Below, one piece after another: positions 43,701-55,630 of a stretch of DNA of 64,000 bases. Within the stretch, counting starts at the first letter, position 1, and every line of letters starts with the position of its first letter. A program made the position numbers and the translations under genes. The notes under the pieces are model-generated. The model made no database searches. It was not told the origin of the DNA and saw nothing but the letters and a program-made list of their open reading frames with translations. This DNA comes from Geranomyces variabilis (lineage: Eukaryota; Chytridiomycota; Chytridiomycetes; Spizellomycetales; Powellomycetaceae): positions 660,665 through 724,664 of the forward strand of contig JADGJP010000008.1 in the NCBI GenBank assembly GCA_027603065.1. Direction: 5' to 3'.

Positions 43701-46700
43701 CAGGTAAGTCCGCCGGTAATGCAAAGTATGACTGAGAATGACTCTTAAAAAACGTTGATGTTATGCAGAGAAATACAGTTCATGGATACCGTTCGCACCC
43801 TTTGCTTTGGCAATGAGCGAGGCGATATCTTCGTTGGCATCGGAGACCAGATCTCCCTCGTGCGCATGCAAGACTGTACGTGCATCAGGGCGCAAATCAC
43901 ATAAGCGTATCCTACTCACTTTTTGAAGCATCTTTCCTCCTCAGACCTTCCGCAACATCTGCTCAGGGTCGCTTTGACACGAACGTTTGCAGACGACGTG
44001 AAAGAAGAATCGCGGCCTTTTGACTCGTCGGTGGATTTCTGGGAAGGGGTGCTAGAAAAGAATCTCCGTGAGCGCGGAGAGGTTGGATACTGGCATGTCC
44101 GGCGGTAAAATAACAGCGTTGCTAACCCGGTATCAAAGACAGAACTCCTCTGTACTAATAGACTTTTTCTTTAGGAACTTGACCAAAATGCCGGCAGCAT
44201 TAACCCGTGGTGGAGAGACTGCATGGAGACGGCGCGAGGATGTTGACAGAGAAACTATTATGGTATGACTGGCTGGGGCTGCACCACTTCCTTTGATTCA
44301 GGGATATCTCACACCATTTTCAGCGCCGGAATCGCCGCTTGTTTCTAGCCCGAGAGCAGCATGTATTCAACTACACGCGCCAGCACAACCTTCTTTTAAG
44401 TCAGATTCGTGATCGGTTCGTTAACGTCATGGAAGACGTTGGTGGCGCCGGCGGCGAGGACTATGTGGTATTGGATCAAGTGGAGAGTGAAGAGCTTATG
44501 TTACCTCATTTGAGAGTGAGAAGCCCAAGCGAAGAGGTAAGCGAATTAAACGAGCTATGCTAAGTGTTTACTTCTAGGCTGACGTCCAGTCCATGACATC
44601 TCTCTAAGGAAATTCCTGAGGAGATTCCCTTGCCACAGTCTATCCTCCCAAAATACAGTAAGCCACTTGGTAGCCATGACCGCATCCGCTTTCGTTTTGC
44701 TGTTTTTAAACTTTGTTCCTGATTGCTAGTTCCGAAAAAGCCGAAAAAGAACATATACATCAAGCCTCCTTCCCGTCGGCCTGATTCTAGCCTGCAGCCA
44801 CCTAAAAAACCTGACGAGCCGCAGCTTACCAAGGAAGAGCTCGAGGCTCGGCGTAAGGAGGTTCGCAGGAACCTCCAATCGCAAGGCGTGACGTTACCAA
44901 ACTCGGCTGTCACTCAAGAAATTGCGCATAGCCAAACATCACCATTTAAAATGGTACGCCCACCGGTACATCAGCCTCCACCGCCTCCCGTCAAATATAT
45001 TGTTCCAAGCTCTCGTGCCCGTGGAAAACCGGTCAAGGAAGAGCCAAAATTGTGGGCCGCTCCTGGACTTTCAGTGGCGGATCTGCTTGACGATGATAAA
45101 GAGGAAGACAAGCCGCCGCCACCTCCACCACCCGCTGCGAAAGAAGAGGATATGCCACCGCCACCGTCGCCGCCCATGTTTGCCGAGATTGAAGTTGCCA
45201 GGCCGAGGCGCAAGGCTAAGAAGAAGCCTGTTAAGAAGGCAAAGCCGAAAGCCGCAAAACCTCCGCCGCTCATTCTTCCGCCACCTGCAATCAAAGTATC
45301 GGTGCCACCGCCGGTGCCTGCTAGGCGACCACAGATCCCCAAAGTCTCGCATCCCCATGTGGTAGTCTCGGAAACAAAGGTCCTACCAGCATACCAGCCC
45401 CCAAAGCCTAAGGCGATGCCAGATTTCAGTAAATTCCAGCCACCGCCAATCGTTCCACGTGCCATCGTTCCTCTCGCCACGCCCACCCGGCCACCTCCGC
45501 AGCCGGCTCCCGTTCCGCCAAAGCCCGCTACACCACCACCGCCTCCGATAGAAGTCAAACCAGAGCCGCAAAAGCCGCCCACACCCGAACCTATCATCGA
45601 GCCGCCCGTACCGGAAGTCATACCGGTTTGCGAAGAACGGGCACCACCGCCACCACGCACGCCAACGCCGCCGCTCCCGACTTTTCTATCGTCGCAGCGC
45701 GCGGACGAAGCTCACGCAGCCGCCTTCGCTTGGAATCTCATCGCCGTTCGCGAGCTTGGCGTGGACTCTGACGTTCCTGCTGAGCTGAAAAATATGATGG
45801 GTGCTTTCTGGTTCCCGACTCTTCGAGGGAAGAACACGCTTCAGAGCATCGTCGCCGCCCTGATGCAGCTCTTGGATGTCGGGCTGTGGTTGGAAAAGGT
45901 CGAGGCGAGCAAAGCTTTGCTGTTTCTGTTCAAGACGTTTTCCAACGATTTCTTGGACCCAATGACGGTGCTCGTGCGGCCGCAGCTTGAGCACTTGGTT
46001 GATGAGAACTGGCAGGTTCGTGGTTCACTTTGCACAAACATCGCACAATATGGCTTAAGGAACACCGAGATTATGGCGGGCTTCATCAAACTGTTAGCGG
46101 ATCCGGTTGAGTTTGTCAGGTCGGAGATAAGAGATTAGTTGCACTTCAGACAGGCTGGCAAAATTTCTGACGTTCCTCCGAAACAGAGTAGCGGCAGTCA
46201 AGGCCTTGGCCGAGTTTGGTGTGCACAACAAGATGCATCTGGAAGCGGCTATGCGACAGTGCGGACTGCTTCCGTCGCTCGACAAGGATTCTCAGCTCGA
46301 CGCTCTTACTGTAAGAAGGCAGATGTCTCTGATTGTGTTTTTTTTAACGCAGCTGATAAGATTGCTCCTCTTAGGCCCTTCTCATGCAAGAGCAGATCCG
46401 CCTCTTTGGTGAAGCTAAGAACACTCAAGCATTGATTGACGCCTGGCTCTCAGCGGTCGTGCCCAGCTTTGACAAGTCAGGCACCGTACACACTCGCCGC
46501 AACAGCTATTTTGAACATACGGCAGGAAAGTTTTTCCCTCCAGACGGCAGCACCGCAGTCCGGGAGCGCATGGTGGCTCCTATAGCAGAATGGGACGGCG
46601 GCGCGCCAAAGGGATGGGACACAGAACACAACATCTCTTCGCAGCAGAAAACCAGCGATCGCTCGCGCGCTCCGCCGGCACAGGGAATGGTTGCGATGGC

Positions 46701-47052
46701 CTTTGCGGCCGCAACGCGCGCACAGCCGCGGCCAGATTCTTGCCCGCAGGTTCTACGTCGCTCGCGCGCAAAGCGACCATATCGATGCGCGACCGCGGCA
46801 ATGCGGCCATTGACGGCCGGCGCAGTGTATGCGCACGGCGGACGTTCCGAGCTAGCTGCCGAGGTGCCTCAACCGGTTATTGACCATGGCCCACCTCGGC
46901 GGCCAGTGACTGCGCCAGCGGCCAAGTCTGCGGAGAGGGAAGCACTGGAGGTAGTCATCGCCTTGGCTGCAAAGAGGGGATGGGCAAATACCTTGCGCCC
47001 GACGCTGCCACCTGTAGATCCCGAACTGCACGACCGGCCGTTTCGGACATGA
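40772..47052 (+). CDS. Large WD40 + HEAT protein, WDR97/WDR87-like, probably flagellar
   Basis: Eighteen exons: 40772-41437, 41533-41591, 41659-41716, 41795-41817, 41901-42036, 42124-42247, 42322-42610, 42679-42956, 43039-43284, 43352-43703, 43769-43875, 43945-44067, 44198-44262, 44324-44536, 44609-44657, 44730-46119, 46187-46310, 46375-47052; about 1,659 residues, similar to human WDR97. WD repeats run to about residue 800 (ISGSKDGEIKVWSSQ, VMSGSLDGSIRIWDLDRG, ISSLSDGSIRIFSP, SGGEDFTIKTW, AVDRAVRVWDEAGL). Next is a 250-residue Pro/Lys-rich linker with PPPPPP runs, then HEAT-like helices (PVEFVRVAAVKALAEFG) and a disordered tail. Intron 6 (42248) has a GC donor. The junction 44067/44198 is the least certain. 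WDR97/WDR87 relatives belong to ciliated lineages. Confidence 0.75.
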
Positions 47053-47226
47053 GTTCACAGTGGACGTTGTGACTCATAGTCGGTCATACTTTGCCGGAGC
47101 GTCAATGCGCATGTCCCGGATGGACAGCAGCAGTGAGGGGCTTTTTTTCCGCCTGCCTTGCGCATCAATTAAATTGCATAAACATACAGCAAGGAGAAGT
47201 TAGGGTGCGGTGATCTATGAGCCAGC

Positions 47227-49516
47227 CTAGCGTCCAGGAATAATGTTGCCTTCGTCGTCAATCTCGTCTAATTCCTCAAAGCCCTTGCCTTCCTCATTTT
47301 TGAGCTTCGCCCCCGCATTGGCCTTCTGTTCGATCTTGTACGCCGGGAGCGGGGGAAGACGACCATCAAGAATCTTGTGAGCAGCCTCCAATTCCGCCTT
47401 TTGCTTCTTAAGATTGGCGCGCTGATTCTCGACCGTCGCGAAAACCTCAAAGGCGGCAATCACGCGCGCATCATCGATATCCTTTTGGGAGGCGACGAGC
47501 CGTTTCTTGAGCTCCTTCATCTGTCGCAGGGTACATTTACCGATGTTATCAATGAATCTGGGTCACGAGCATTAATATATCAGTGGCAAATACAGGTGGG
47601 CTCGACACATTCCAGCTTACCCTTTGCAGAAAACATTCCAGTACGCATAAAATGAGCAGATATAAGTGCGCGTCTGCGCCTTCAAAATCTCAGATCATTT
47701 GAATAGGGCCGCGATTTCCTGGTCACCGTTGAACACTTTCATCAGAGAATGTTTTTTGTCATCCTTGGAAGCTGCGATATGGTTGAGTGTGGTGGTGTAA
47801 CTTTTGATGTCGCAAGTCCAGATGCTGGCTTTCTCGTCGATCACGATGTCTGTGAGGCGCTGGCTGATGTCGTGGACGGCGAGATCAAAGACACGGGTCA
47901 CCTCAGCGAGCGTCAGCTCGTTACAATCGGTGTACGGGTTTCCCGCCATGTCGTCATCCAACTTGACTTGAACCTTGGCTTTGACGTTATTCATGGCTTT
48001 TTGCACGAGCAACTCCATTTCCTTTATTGTCAGGCTGGCGTACACCTGAATGACTCCGCTAATGAACGCGTTGAGCGGTGGGAACGGCATGAAGTTGGGA
48101 AGAATGCTTCCCGTGTGGCGGACGAGGACCTGTGCGAGAGTGACTCAGTATGTTGTTGGTAAAGGATGCGACGTGCGGTGTGTGCAATTACCTCAACGAG
48201 CTTGCCCATTTGTAAGTTGGGGTGGCGTTTTCCCACGGTCCCTTTCAACACGGCCATGGGAACCTTGAGAAGTTTCTCGGATAGGCGCTCGCACTTGTCG
48301 TGCACTTGCTTCACAACGCCATCGTAGACGAGCTCATCGACAACGCTTGCAGTCTGCTGCCATATTTGGGAGAAGCGGGCGTGGGGCGATACGGCCTCGG
48401 GCAAGCTGTCCAGAGACCGTTGAACTTCTTGACGCTTGGCAATCAGAGCTTGACGGAGTGGACCATGTGACTTCTGAACAGCAATCGAGTACATGTCCTG
48501 AATCTGCGACAGCAAAGCGGTCGTACTGGTCACCCGGCCGTACTTGCTCTGTGGGATTAAAGGCGTCGTGTCAAAGTAGTCTCGCTCGGACTGAAGTGCG
48601 TTAGCGTGCGAGATGGTGTCGTGGATGCTTGAGGCCGGGTTGACGACGGCGATGTACTTGACCGGCGGGGAGGCCGTGCCCGCCAGAAGATCAAGTACAT
48701 TGCTTTGCATCATGACCGGATCTGTGATTAGGTCGACGTGCGTCAGGACGCAGAGCGTTCGCTGGCCGTGCTTGTCTACTTCCCGAGCCATCTTGAATCC
48801 TTCGTTGGTGTCGGTGTGAACTGTCGCATTGTGAACAACCAGAATGATGGCAGAGGGCGGCTCAATGTACTCGCGGATAAGTGCCTGCACAGTGTCACGT
48901 TAGAGGGAGCCAACGAAAGTGTCATGCCCTCAAAGCGCAACGCACCTTAATGCGGTCTTCCGCCGTCTTGTCGTCATACTTGATTCCCGGGAGGTCAATA
49001 AGCGTCACGTCGGGGAGGTCGGGTTTCTCGATGCGGATTGTCATGGGTTGGTTGACGATTCCGGTCGGGTTGCCAGCCTTCGACTGCTCATCATCCGTTC
49101 GTTTGGTGTCCTGGCTCACGCACTTGGAGATTTCCTTCGCGCTGATGCTGATGGGCTTTTCGCGAGCGGCGCCCTGAAAAGTAATGGTTTCTGCAGATTT
49201 GTCGGCCGCGCGGCGAAGTTGCATGACAAGCGGTCGCTGGGAATTTAAGGAGAGCAGGAAACAATAAGCTGCTGAGCACGTCAACCCCAGTGGGATCAAA
49301 TGGATAGCATACTTTGGTGACCATGCCAGTTCCAGCCGGGAGCTTGACCTCGGCGGCGGCTTCAAGCACAGAAGACTTGCCGTGGGACTGGGCGCCGACA
49401 ACGACGATTAACGGGACGAGGTTTTGAAAGTCAGTGCCGCCGACGACAGCGCGAACCTTATCGTTCTTGTCGAGCAGGTCGCGAACATGGTCGTTGTTGA
49501 GAGTGCCGCCGAGCAT
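47227..49516 (-). CDS. Dynamin-superfamily GTPase with in-frame TGA before the GED-like end
   Basis: A large membrane-remodelling GTPase, closest in layout to Mx/DRP types without a PH domain. Exons 49516-49313, 49236-48946, 48884-48192, 48129-47621 and 47557-47227 read as ~675 codons. G1 is VVVGAQSHGKSSVLEAAAEV, the switch-I Thr lies in GMVTKRPLVMQLRRA, G3 is VTLIDLPGIKYDDKTAEDRI and G4 is VLTHVDLITDP. The stalk follows (KVPMAVLKGTVGKRHPNLQM, FISGVIQVYASL). A TGA at 47697-47695 interrupts ...EIAALFK / SEILKAQTRTYICSFYAYWN, while the frame stays protein-like and splices on to GFIDNIGKCTLRQMKELKKR, the GED-like helix. Either the TGA lies in a frame-neutral 48-nt intron (donor AAA|GTGTTC, acceptor GAG), or the gene ends or is broken there. 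Confidence 0.8.
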
Positions 49517-50993
49517 ACTGGTGGTTCGTCTATGTATGCGTGAACAATTGCAGAGGGAGCAGAGGGCGGCAGCAGTCTTTTATACTTCTGTCGTCTTCCT
49601 GACACGTGAGCCCGTTGCTGTTGTTGTTTTTCCGGCGTAAGAAAAGGGACATGGGGCGGACAAGCGGCAGACACATGGCACTGGTGTGACCTGTCATTCC
49701 TTTGAAGTATCAATGAGCGTAACTTTGACTGGCAACGACTGACACGTTCGCAAGACAATACAGATGTTGTTAAGGTTGACGATGCACCTCCTTGATGTCC
49801 CCACACTTTGGAAGGCGGGTGGAGTGATTGGGTGCGGAGCAGTGCGACCGCGCACGCCGTCGCTGTCGAAAACCCATCTCCTAATCGCCGGAAACCGCGG
49901 CAACTGTCTATGTGGACGATCCATATTTCCGGCCAGATTGATCTGCTGTGCAGGATCAAAAGGTCTTGTCTATTCTAGTCGGTTCTCGAGAATAACGCAT
50001 GTGTGTCCTGCAGCGAAGAAAAGAAAAAAGGTGAATGCCCACAACGAACGCGCAGTCACCGCGCCACTCTTACTTGGCATAGCAGCTTTTCAACTTATAT
50101 TCCCACCCCTTCAACCCACGCGGCCTTGTTTCACGAAAAAGACCTGAAAACACATGAGCATATTTGTAGAAGGCTAGAAAAGTCTTCATGTTAGGTGCTA
50201 AAGCAACGTCGCACTCGAGGTAAGAAATTCCGTAGAACGCACGGGATCCGCGAGCAACCGCAGTTGCATAACTTGGTAGTATGTGCAATGAGGTGGTATA
50301 TTAGAGGTCGAGATTCCTGCGCAGGGCTCGTGGAGCGCTATCACATGCGATGTGGGGGTCAGGCGATGTACCACAGTTGTTCTGCTTTTTGTGGAAAGCG
50401 GTCGCTTTGCGGGTCAGCTTCGATGGTTCTCGCGGTTTAACAGCTACTGCGAACATTTCGGACATGGAGAAGGATAAAGTATGTAAATTGCGTGGGGAAG
50501 TTGCAACTCCGCGTGTCCACACGGAGCCGCCCTTGTATGAGTCACCGTGCGTCACCCTAACCCCGTTTTGTAACCAGTCCTATTCCCACCACCAACCCAT
50601 GTTCTGTATTAGATGGCACAATGTTCTATGTATTCTGTGCCTCTAAAAACCGGCCTCTTTACCAAATCAGGGAAATTTGCAAATCTGATGAGCGCTTGCT
50701 TTGGCCTGAACTTCCGACAGGTCCGCAGAACAAGTATCGCTTCCTAACCGGCTGCCCCTTTCGCATGTACGACAACTTACAAAATAAACAAAGCAGCCTT
50801 GTTATCCTGTTATCGGCTGCGTATATCAGTTTTTTGCAAGGCAGAAGGGGAGTTAGATCCAACCAAGTGTGACTATTTTTAGCCTGCCAGGAAGACGCGC
50901 CGACGATAGTTACGCCGAGGTTTCTTTTTACTCGCGAAGACATTAACACAAAGAGTTAGTCAAATTTGGAAAACGACACGAGCGGCAAGCATC
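49517..50993. other. Gene-free interval, 1.5 kb
   Basis: This separates the dynamin start (-) from the orphan membrane protein start (+). Several open frames of 60-180 codons exist on both strands but none shows domain, signal-peptide or splice logic. I see no tRNA, repeat or mobile element. Confidence 0.45.
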
Positions 50994-52617
50994 ATGGCCA
51001 CTGTCTGGCGGCGTCTCACGTTGTCGCTCGCGCTGCTGGCCCTTTGGATAGTCGGCTCGGAAGCCGGTACATGTTTGCGTTCGCGCTTCTCCCCGACCGG
51101 CCGCCATTTAAAGCTCACTCTCTTTTCGTGTCAACAGACATCTCAATATGCTGCATGACGCAAGACACCGACTCATCAAAAACACTGTTGAATTTAACCG
51201 TCTACTGGTACGAGGCCGCAGCATACAACTACGCCTATAAAATCAGCGTCAAGTTTCCTGCCGCGTATACCGTTCCGTCCGCACAACCATTTCGACGACC
51301 AAAGGGAAATGTCGCCTGCGTCCAGAGTAGCAACAACACTTTTGCCTGCTCTAGCACGGATATTACGGGTATGGCGGGTTGCGCTTATGGTGGTGGGACA
51401 GTGTTCAGAAGGAACTAAATGCGGCTCTGTTGTCTTGTGTTGCATGCGCAGAATTCTTTGCGGAGTTCAACATGATAGCGCCGTCATCATATGTTGCGTT
51501 AAGCGCAAATGTCCAAGTATTTTCCTCAAGCTTGACGTGGGTCCCATGCGATCTGTCGACGTCGTGTGCCGCGGTGCCTTCCGAATCACCCACGGCAGGC
51601 ACGCTTGATTTCGGGCTCTTTGGACGGCGACCAAAATGGTTCGCCGTTGTGCTTGCTGCGGCTGGCGGCATTATTATCGCCCTGCTCGCCTTTGCCGCTC
51701 TGGGAATCCGCAACCAAATGTCCGCACAAGGGTCCGAGGCGGAAATTGCAAAACGCCATGAAATGACACATGGTACGATTGCCACGGATAAGGCGATTGC
51801 GCGCGCGGAAAGTATACGCCGGGCGCCTACGATCCGTCAGGTGCAGCACGACCGCACTTTTGGCGCGAGCGGAACGCTGGTTGGAGGATTGGCCGGGGTT
51901 GCGGATATTCGAGAAACCCGTACGCACGGGACCGCCCGCACGCTCGTTGACAACATTGTCCAGTCAGCGCATCACAATGCCGAGGGTGTTGTGCCGACGC
52001 CCATTGGCATACAGCGGGAGCGGAGCATGCGGTCTCGTGCTGAAAGTCCAATAATAAGGCAGGCCGCTGGTGGTGGTGTAGCCGGCACAACCGGCAACGG
52101 CAGCCTGCTCGGTTCTCCTGTCGTCTCTGAATCCCGGAAGCAGTCATCGCGCCGCGCACGAAAAGACGGCGGCGAACACCCGCACTTTATATCTATGGAC
52201 CCTTACCGCCGCGGCACGGGCGAGGACGACGGCACAGGCTCTGCAGCATCGCAATCACGATCTCGCGGTCCGCGGTCCGCGCTTGCTATAGATATGCCTC
52301 CAATTACTCCGACCACACCAAGCATCACGACTCTTCAACGACGGCTGCCCATCCCGGAGGGCAACAACGGCAATACTAGCGCGCTCAATCTGGCAGATTT
52401 GCAGCGGCTTGCCGACCAACAGGATCGGCATGTGAAAATGATGCGCGACCGTGCGCCCAGCGGCACGACCGTAGCGGATGTTTTACCTGTGCATGGCAAG
52501 ATGCGGGATAGGACTTATAGTTCGAACGATATCAGAGGCAAAAAGAAAACAGACAAGAGTAGTGATGCAGAAAAAGGGACGGCCGGTCGGGCAAAAGTCG
52601 CGCCAAAAGATGCGTAA
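50994..52617 (+). CDS. Orphan type I membrane protein
   Basis: Exons 50994-51066, 51138-51368 and 51452-52617 give 489 residues with consistent phases. The first exon encodes a clear signal peptide (MATVWRRLTLSLALLALWIV then GSEAG). The ectodomain of ~160 residues has Cys pairs (ISICCMTQ, GNVACVQSSNNTFACSS, VPCDLSTSCAAVP) and Asn-x-Ser/Thr sites. One membrane helix, WFAVVLAAAGGIIIALLAFA, follows. The ~275-residue cytosolic tail is Ser/Arg/Gly-rich and disordered, with many RxxS-type sites. I do not recognise the family. The layout suits a cell-surface sensor or adhesion protein, but there is no homologous motif to support either. Confidence 0.75.
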
Positions 52618-53040
52618 GACGCAGTACTCGTATTATTGTATTGAATATGCTTTCTGATGCTTCTGGGAAAATTAAGCGCTGTCGAATTTCCGGCGGTGAC
52701 ATATTGCTGTGCCAAAGGAACACTCCCCATGCTTGTTGGTAGCTGGCGTGACGGTGCAGCAACCTTAAGGTTACATGAGGCGGTCACATTAATCAGGAGT
52801 TAGGAGGAGCCTCCTGATCAAGCGGACAATGGGGGAAAGATAGTGAAGGCGCATGCTGTCCGCAAACCAGAATCGCCGCGCAAAGATTACGAAAATGCTG
52901 CATATAGCGTTTTTTTTCCGAACTCCACCACCAAATTGGTTTTGCGGCACGGTTGTTTATCATGCAATAGCTAATGAATTTATTGTTGTCCCGTCTCATT
53001 TCAAGCACCAAACCCTCGTCCCAAATTCCAGGCAAAATCT
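52618..53040. other. Convergent 3' interval
   Basis: 423 bp between convergent stop codons of the orphan membrane protein and ETF-QO. No gene seen; AATAAA-like and A/T-rich patches occur on both strands. Confidence 0.4.
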
Positions 53041-55191
53041 CTAAGTGTAAGAGTACTTGGGACCGCCGCCGCCCTCAGGTACTATAACAAGACAAAGGAG
53101 CGAGTCAGCGAAACCGTTCACAGCTTCTCTACAATATCGTTTCCATTCGCGGAGTCAGAAAGCCTTACCATTCCAGTCGATGTTCTGACTCGGGTCTTTA
53201 ATATCGCATGTCTTGCAGTGGATGCAATTTTGTGCGTTGATCTGGAAGCGCTTCTTGCCAGGGTTGGCCTCGTCATCGAGGTATTCGTACACACCGGCTG
53301 TAGGAAAAGCAGGCGTTAGGACTGCCAATCCAACTGTTTGCAAACAATGCTGGCGCGCTGTTTCAATATGTTTTACCTGGGCAGAACTTTTGCTCCGGTC
53401 CGCCGAACACGGGGTAGTTGTGGTCAACCTGCTCTGACTGGCCGCGCTGCAGCTTCAAGTGGCTCGGCTGGTCCTCGGTATGGTTAGTGCCGGTCCTGCT
53501 GACATTCTCCAGTAATTCGAAGGAGATGACGCCGTCGGGCTTGGGGTATTCGATGGGCTTGACGTCCTTAAGCGGCTTGAGAGTCGCGTAGTCGGGCTTG
53601 GGGTGCGAGAAGGTCCATGGCGTGCGGCCGCGCAGAATCAGCGTGTCAAGGCCGGAGTATGCGACGCCTCCCCACATACCAAGGAAGCTGTGGAATGATG
53701 GCCGGACGTTACGGACTTGGCGGAGCTCATCGTACACCCATGAGCCTTCGATTGTCTTTTCGTAAGCGTCCAGAGTGATAGGCGCTGACGGTGCCTCGCC
53801 TTCTGGAATCTTGGCAATCACATCGTACGCGGCGTCAGCAGCAATCATGCCGCTCTTCATTGCCGTGTGGGTGCCCTTGATCTTTGGCACGTTGAGGAAG
53901 CCCGCTGTGCACCCAATGAGGGCGCCGCCGGGGAAAACGAGCTTGGGAATGCTCTGCAGACCGCCCTCATTGATTGCACGCGCACCGTAGCTGAGAATTT
54001 TGCCGCCCTCCAGGTACTTTCGAATCGCGGGGTGCTGCTTGTAGCGCTGGAACTCCTTGTACGGCGACAGAGTCGGGTTCTCGTAGTCGAGAGCAACGAC
54101 GTAACCAATGGCGCACTTGTTGTCCTCAAAGTGGTACATGAACGAACCACCGTAGGTCTTGTAGTCCATTGGCCAGCCGATAGAGTGAAGGACTAATCCA
54201 GGCTCGAACTTTGAGTCGTCCAACTCCCAAACCTCCTTCAAGCCCAATCCATACGTCTGCGGCTGCGAGTTTTTACGCAAGTCAAACTTGCGGGCAAGCT
54301 TTTTGGTCAGATGACCGTGGCATCCCTCAGCAAAGAGCGTAACTTTGGCGTGGATCTCCATGCCGCGCTCAAAGTTGTCCTTTGGCGCGCCGTTCTTTGC
54401 GATGCCAACATCGTTGGTGGCAATGCCCTTTACACTGCCGTCCTCGTTGTACAGCACCTGTGGGCCAAAAAACGCAGATAAGCAAGGCGCTCAGAAGACA
54501 CAACGCATCTACCAAAAGTGTTTACCTCGCTAGCGGCAAAGCTCGGGTATATCTCAACTCCGCACTCCTCGGCCTGCTCGCCCAGCCACCGGACAAAGTT
54601 GGACAAAGAAACAATGTAGTTGCCCTTGTTGTTCATCTGCGGCGGGTGCGGCATAGGAATAGCGTGCTTTTTGGTCAAAAACAGCATGCGGTCCTTTGTA
54701 GCAGGGGTGTTGAGCGGAGCGCCCTTGTCTTTCCAGTCGGGAATCAGCTCGTCAAGGGCGCGCGTTTCCAGGACAGCGCCAGAGAGGATGTGCGAGCCCA
54801 CTTCAGAGCCCTTTTCCACAAGGAAAACACGCAGCTCCTTGCCTTCGGCATTTGCACGCTGCTTCAGGCGGATGGCAGCACTCAGGCCTGCCGGACCGCC
54901 TCCAACAATGCAGACGTCGACTTCTTCGGCAAAGCGCTCCTCAGTCAACTTTGCGCGCTGTTCCTCGGTAAGATCAGATGCAGAAGCATTGCGAGAGACG
55001 GCTGCTGATGAGAAAGCGCGGGGAGCAAAGAGCGAGGAGGAGGCCAAGGCGGGGCGGGAGGCGGTCCGGCGAAGAAACGCGGCCGAGGAGGCTGAAAGTG
55101 GGATAATGCACGGTGCACTAGCAAGAGAGGCGGGCCTGGCGGCACGCAGAGCGAGTGCGGCGGGGCGCAATGAGCGCACGAAGGCTGGCAT
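53041..55191 (-). CDS. ETFDH: Electron transfer flavoprotein-ubiquinone oxidoreductase (ETF-QO)
   Basis: This inner-mitochondrial-membrane flavo-iron-sulphur enzyme passes electrons from reduced ETF to ubiquinone during fatty- and amino-acid oxidation. Exons 55191-54526, 54457-53377, 53297-53169 and 53081-53041 give 638 residues. The first ~70 residues are an Arg/Ala/Ser mitochondrial presequence. The FAD motif is [20 protein letters not shown], followed by [21 protein letters not shown] membrane-loop and quinone region includes [19 protein letters not shown] and [20 protein letters not shown]. The 4Fe-4S ligands are in EQKFCPAGVYEY and [20 protein letters not shown]. It ends [13 protein letters not shown] on a tiny last exon. 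It is strongly conserved and complete. Confidence 0.97.
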
Positions 55192-55630
55192 TGTGGTTGG
55201 AGTTGCTGGGGGTGTGGGGTAGCAAAACGCCAATGGCCAGTTGTCCAAGATGAGCCTGGCCGGCCAACTTGCGTGGGTGTGGGGTCGGTTGCTTCGGCTG
55301 CAACCGGGTGGCTGTGCAGGTCACGTCCTTGAAGTGCGCGGCTATTGTATGACACTTTCCGATTTGTTCCGGCCAGCCAGCTGCGCCCACTCCGCCAAAG
55401 CGGCCGGACACACCGCGCCTCTTGGCGTTCAACAACTGCCGCAATGGCTGGAGAATGAGTGCAGCAGGCCAGACAAACTTTTTACTACAAAAGCCATCTT
55501 GGCCCGGTCGACTCCGTCAATTACAGATTCCGAATCTTCTTTCCTCACGTTTGGCTTTCTCGTTGCAACTCGAAATCCCGGCGTTACAGACTCCAAGCCT
55601 CCTTCTCTCATTTATTGTCTGAAAACATCA
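55192..55630. promoter_or_regulatory. Divergent promoter (ETF-QO / LOR-like protein)
   Basis: 439 bp between start codons pointing apart. Open frames cross it but lack domain features. It includes C/T-rich DNA just before the LOR-like gene start. Confidence 0.4.

Noticed and set aside
47695-47697. TGA as selenocysteine codon in the dynamin GTPase
   Set aside because: Dynamins are not a selenoprotein family, the position is not a redox Cys site, and I saw no SECIS-like hairpin; an intron or nonsense change is simpler.
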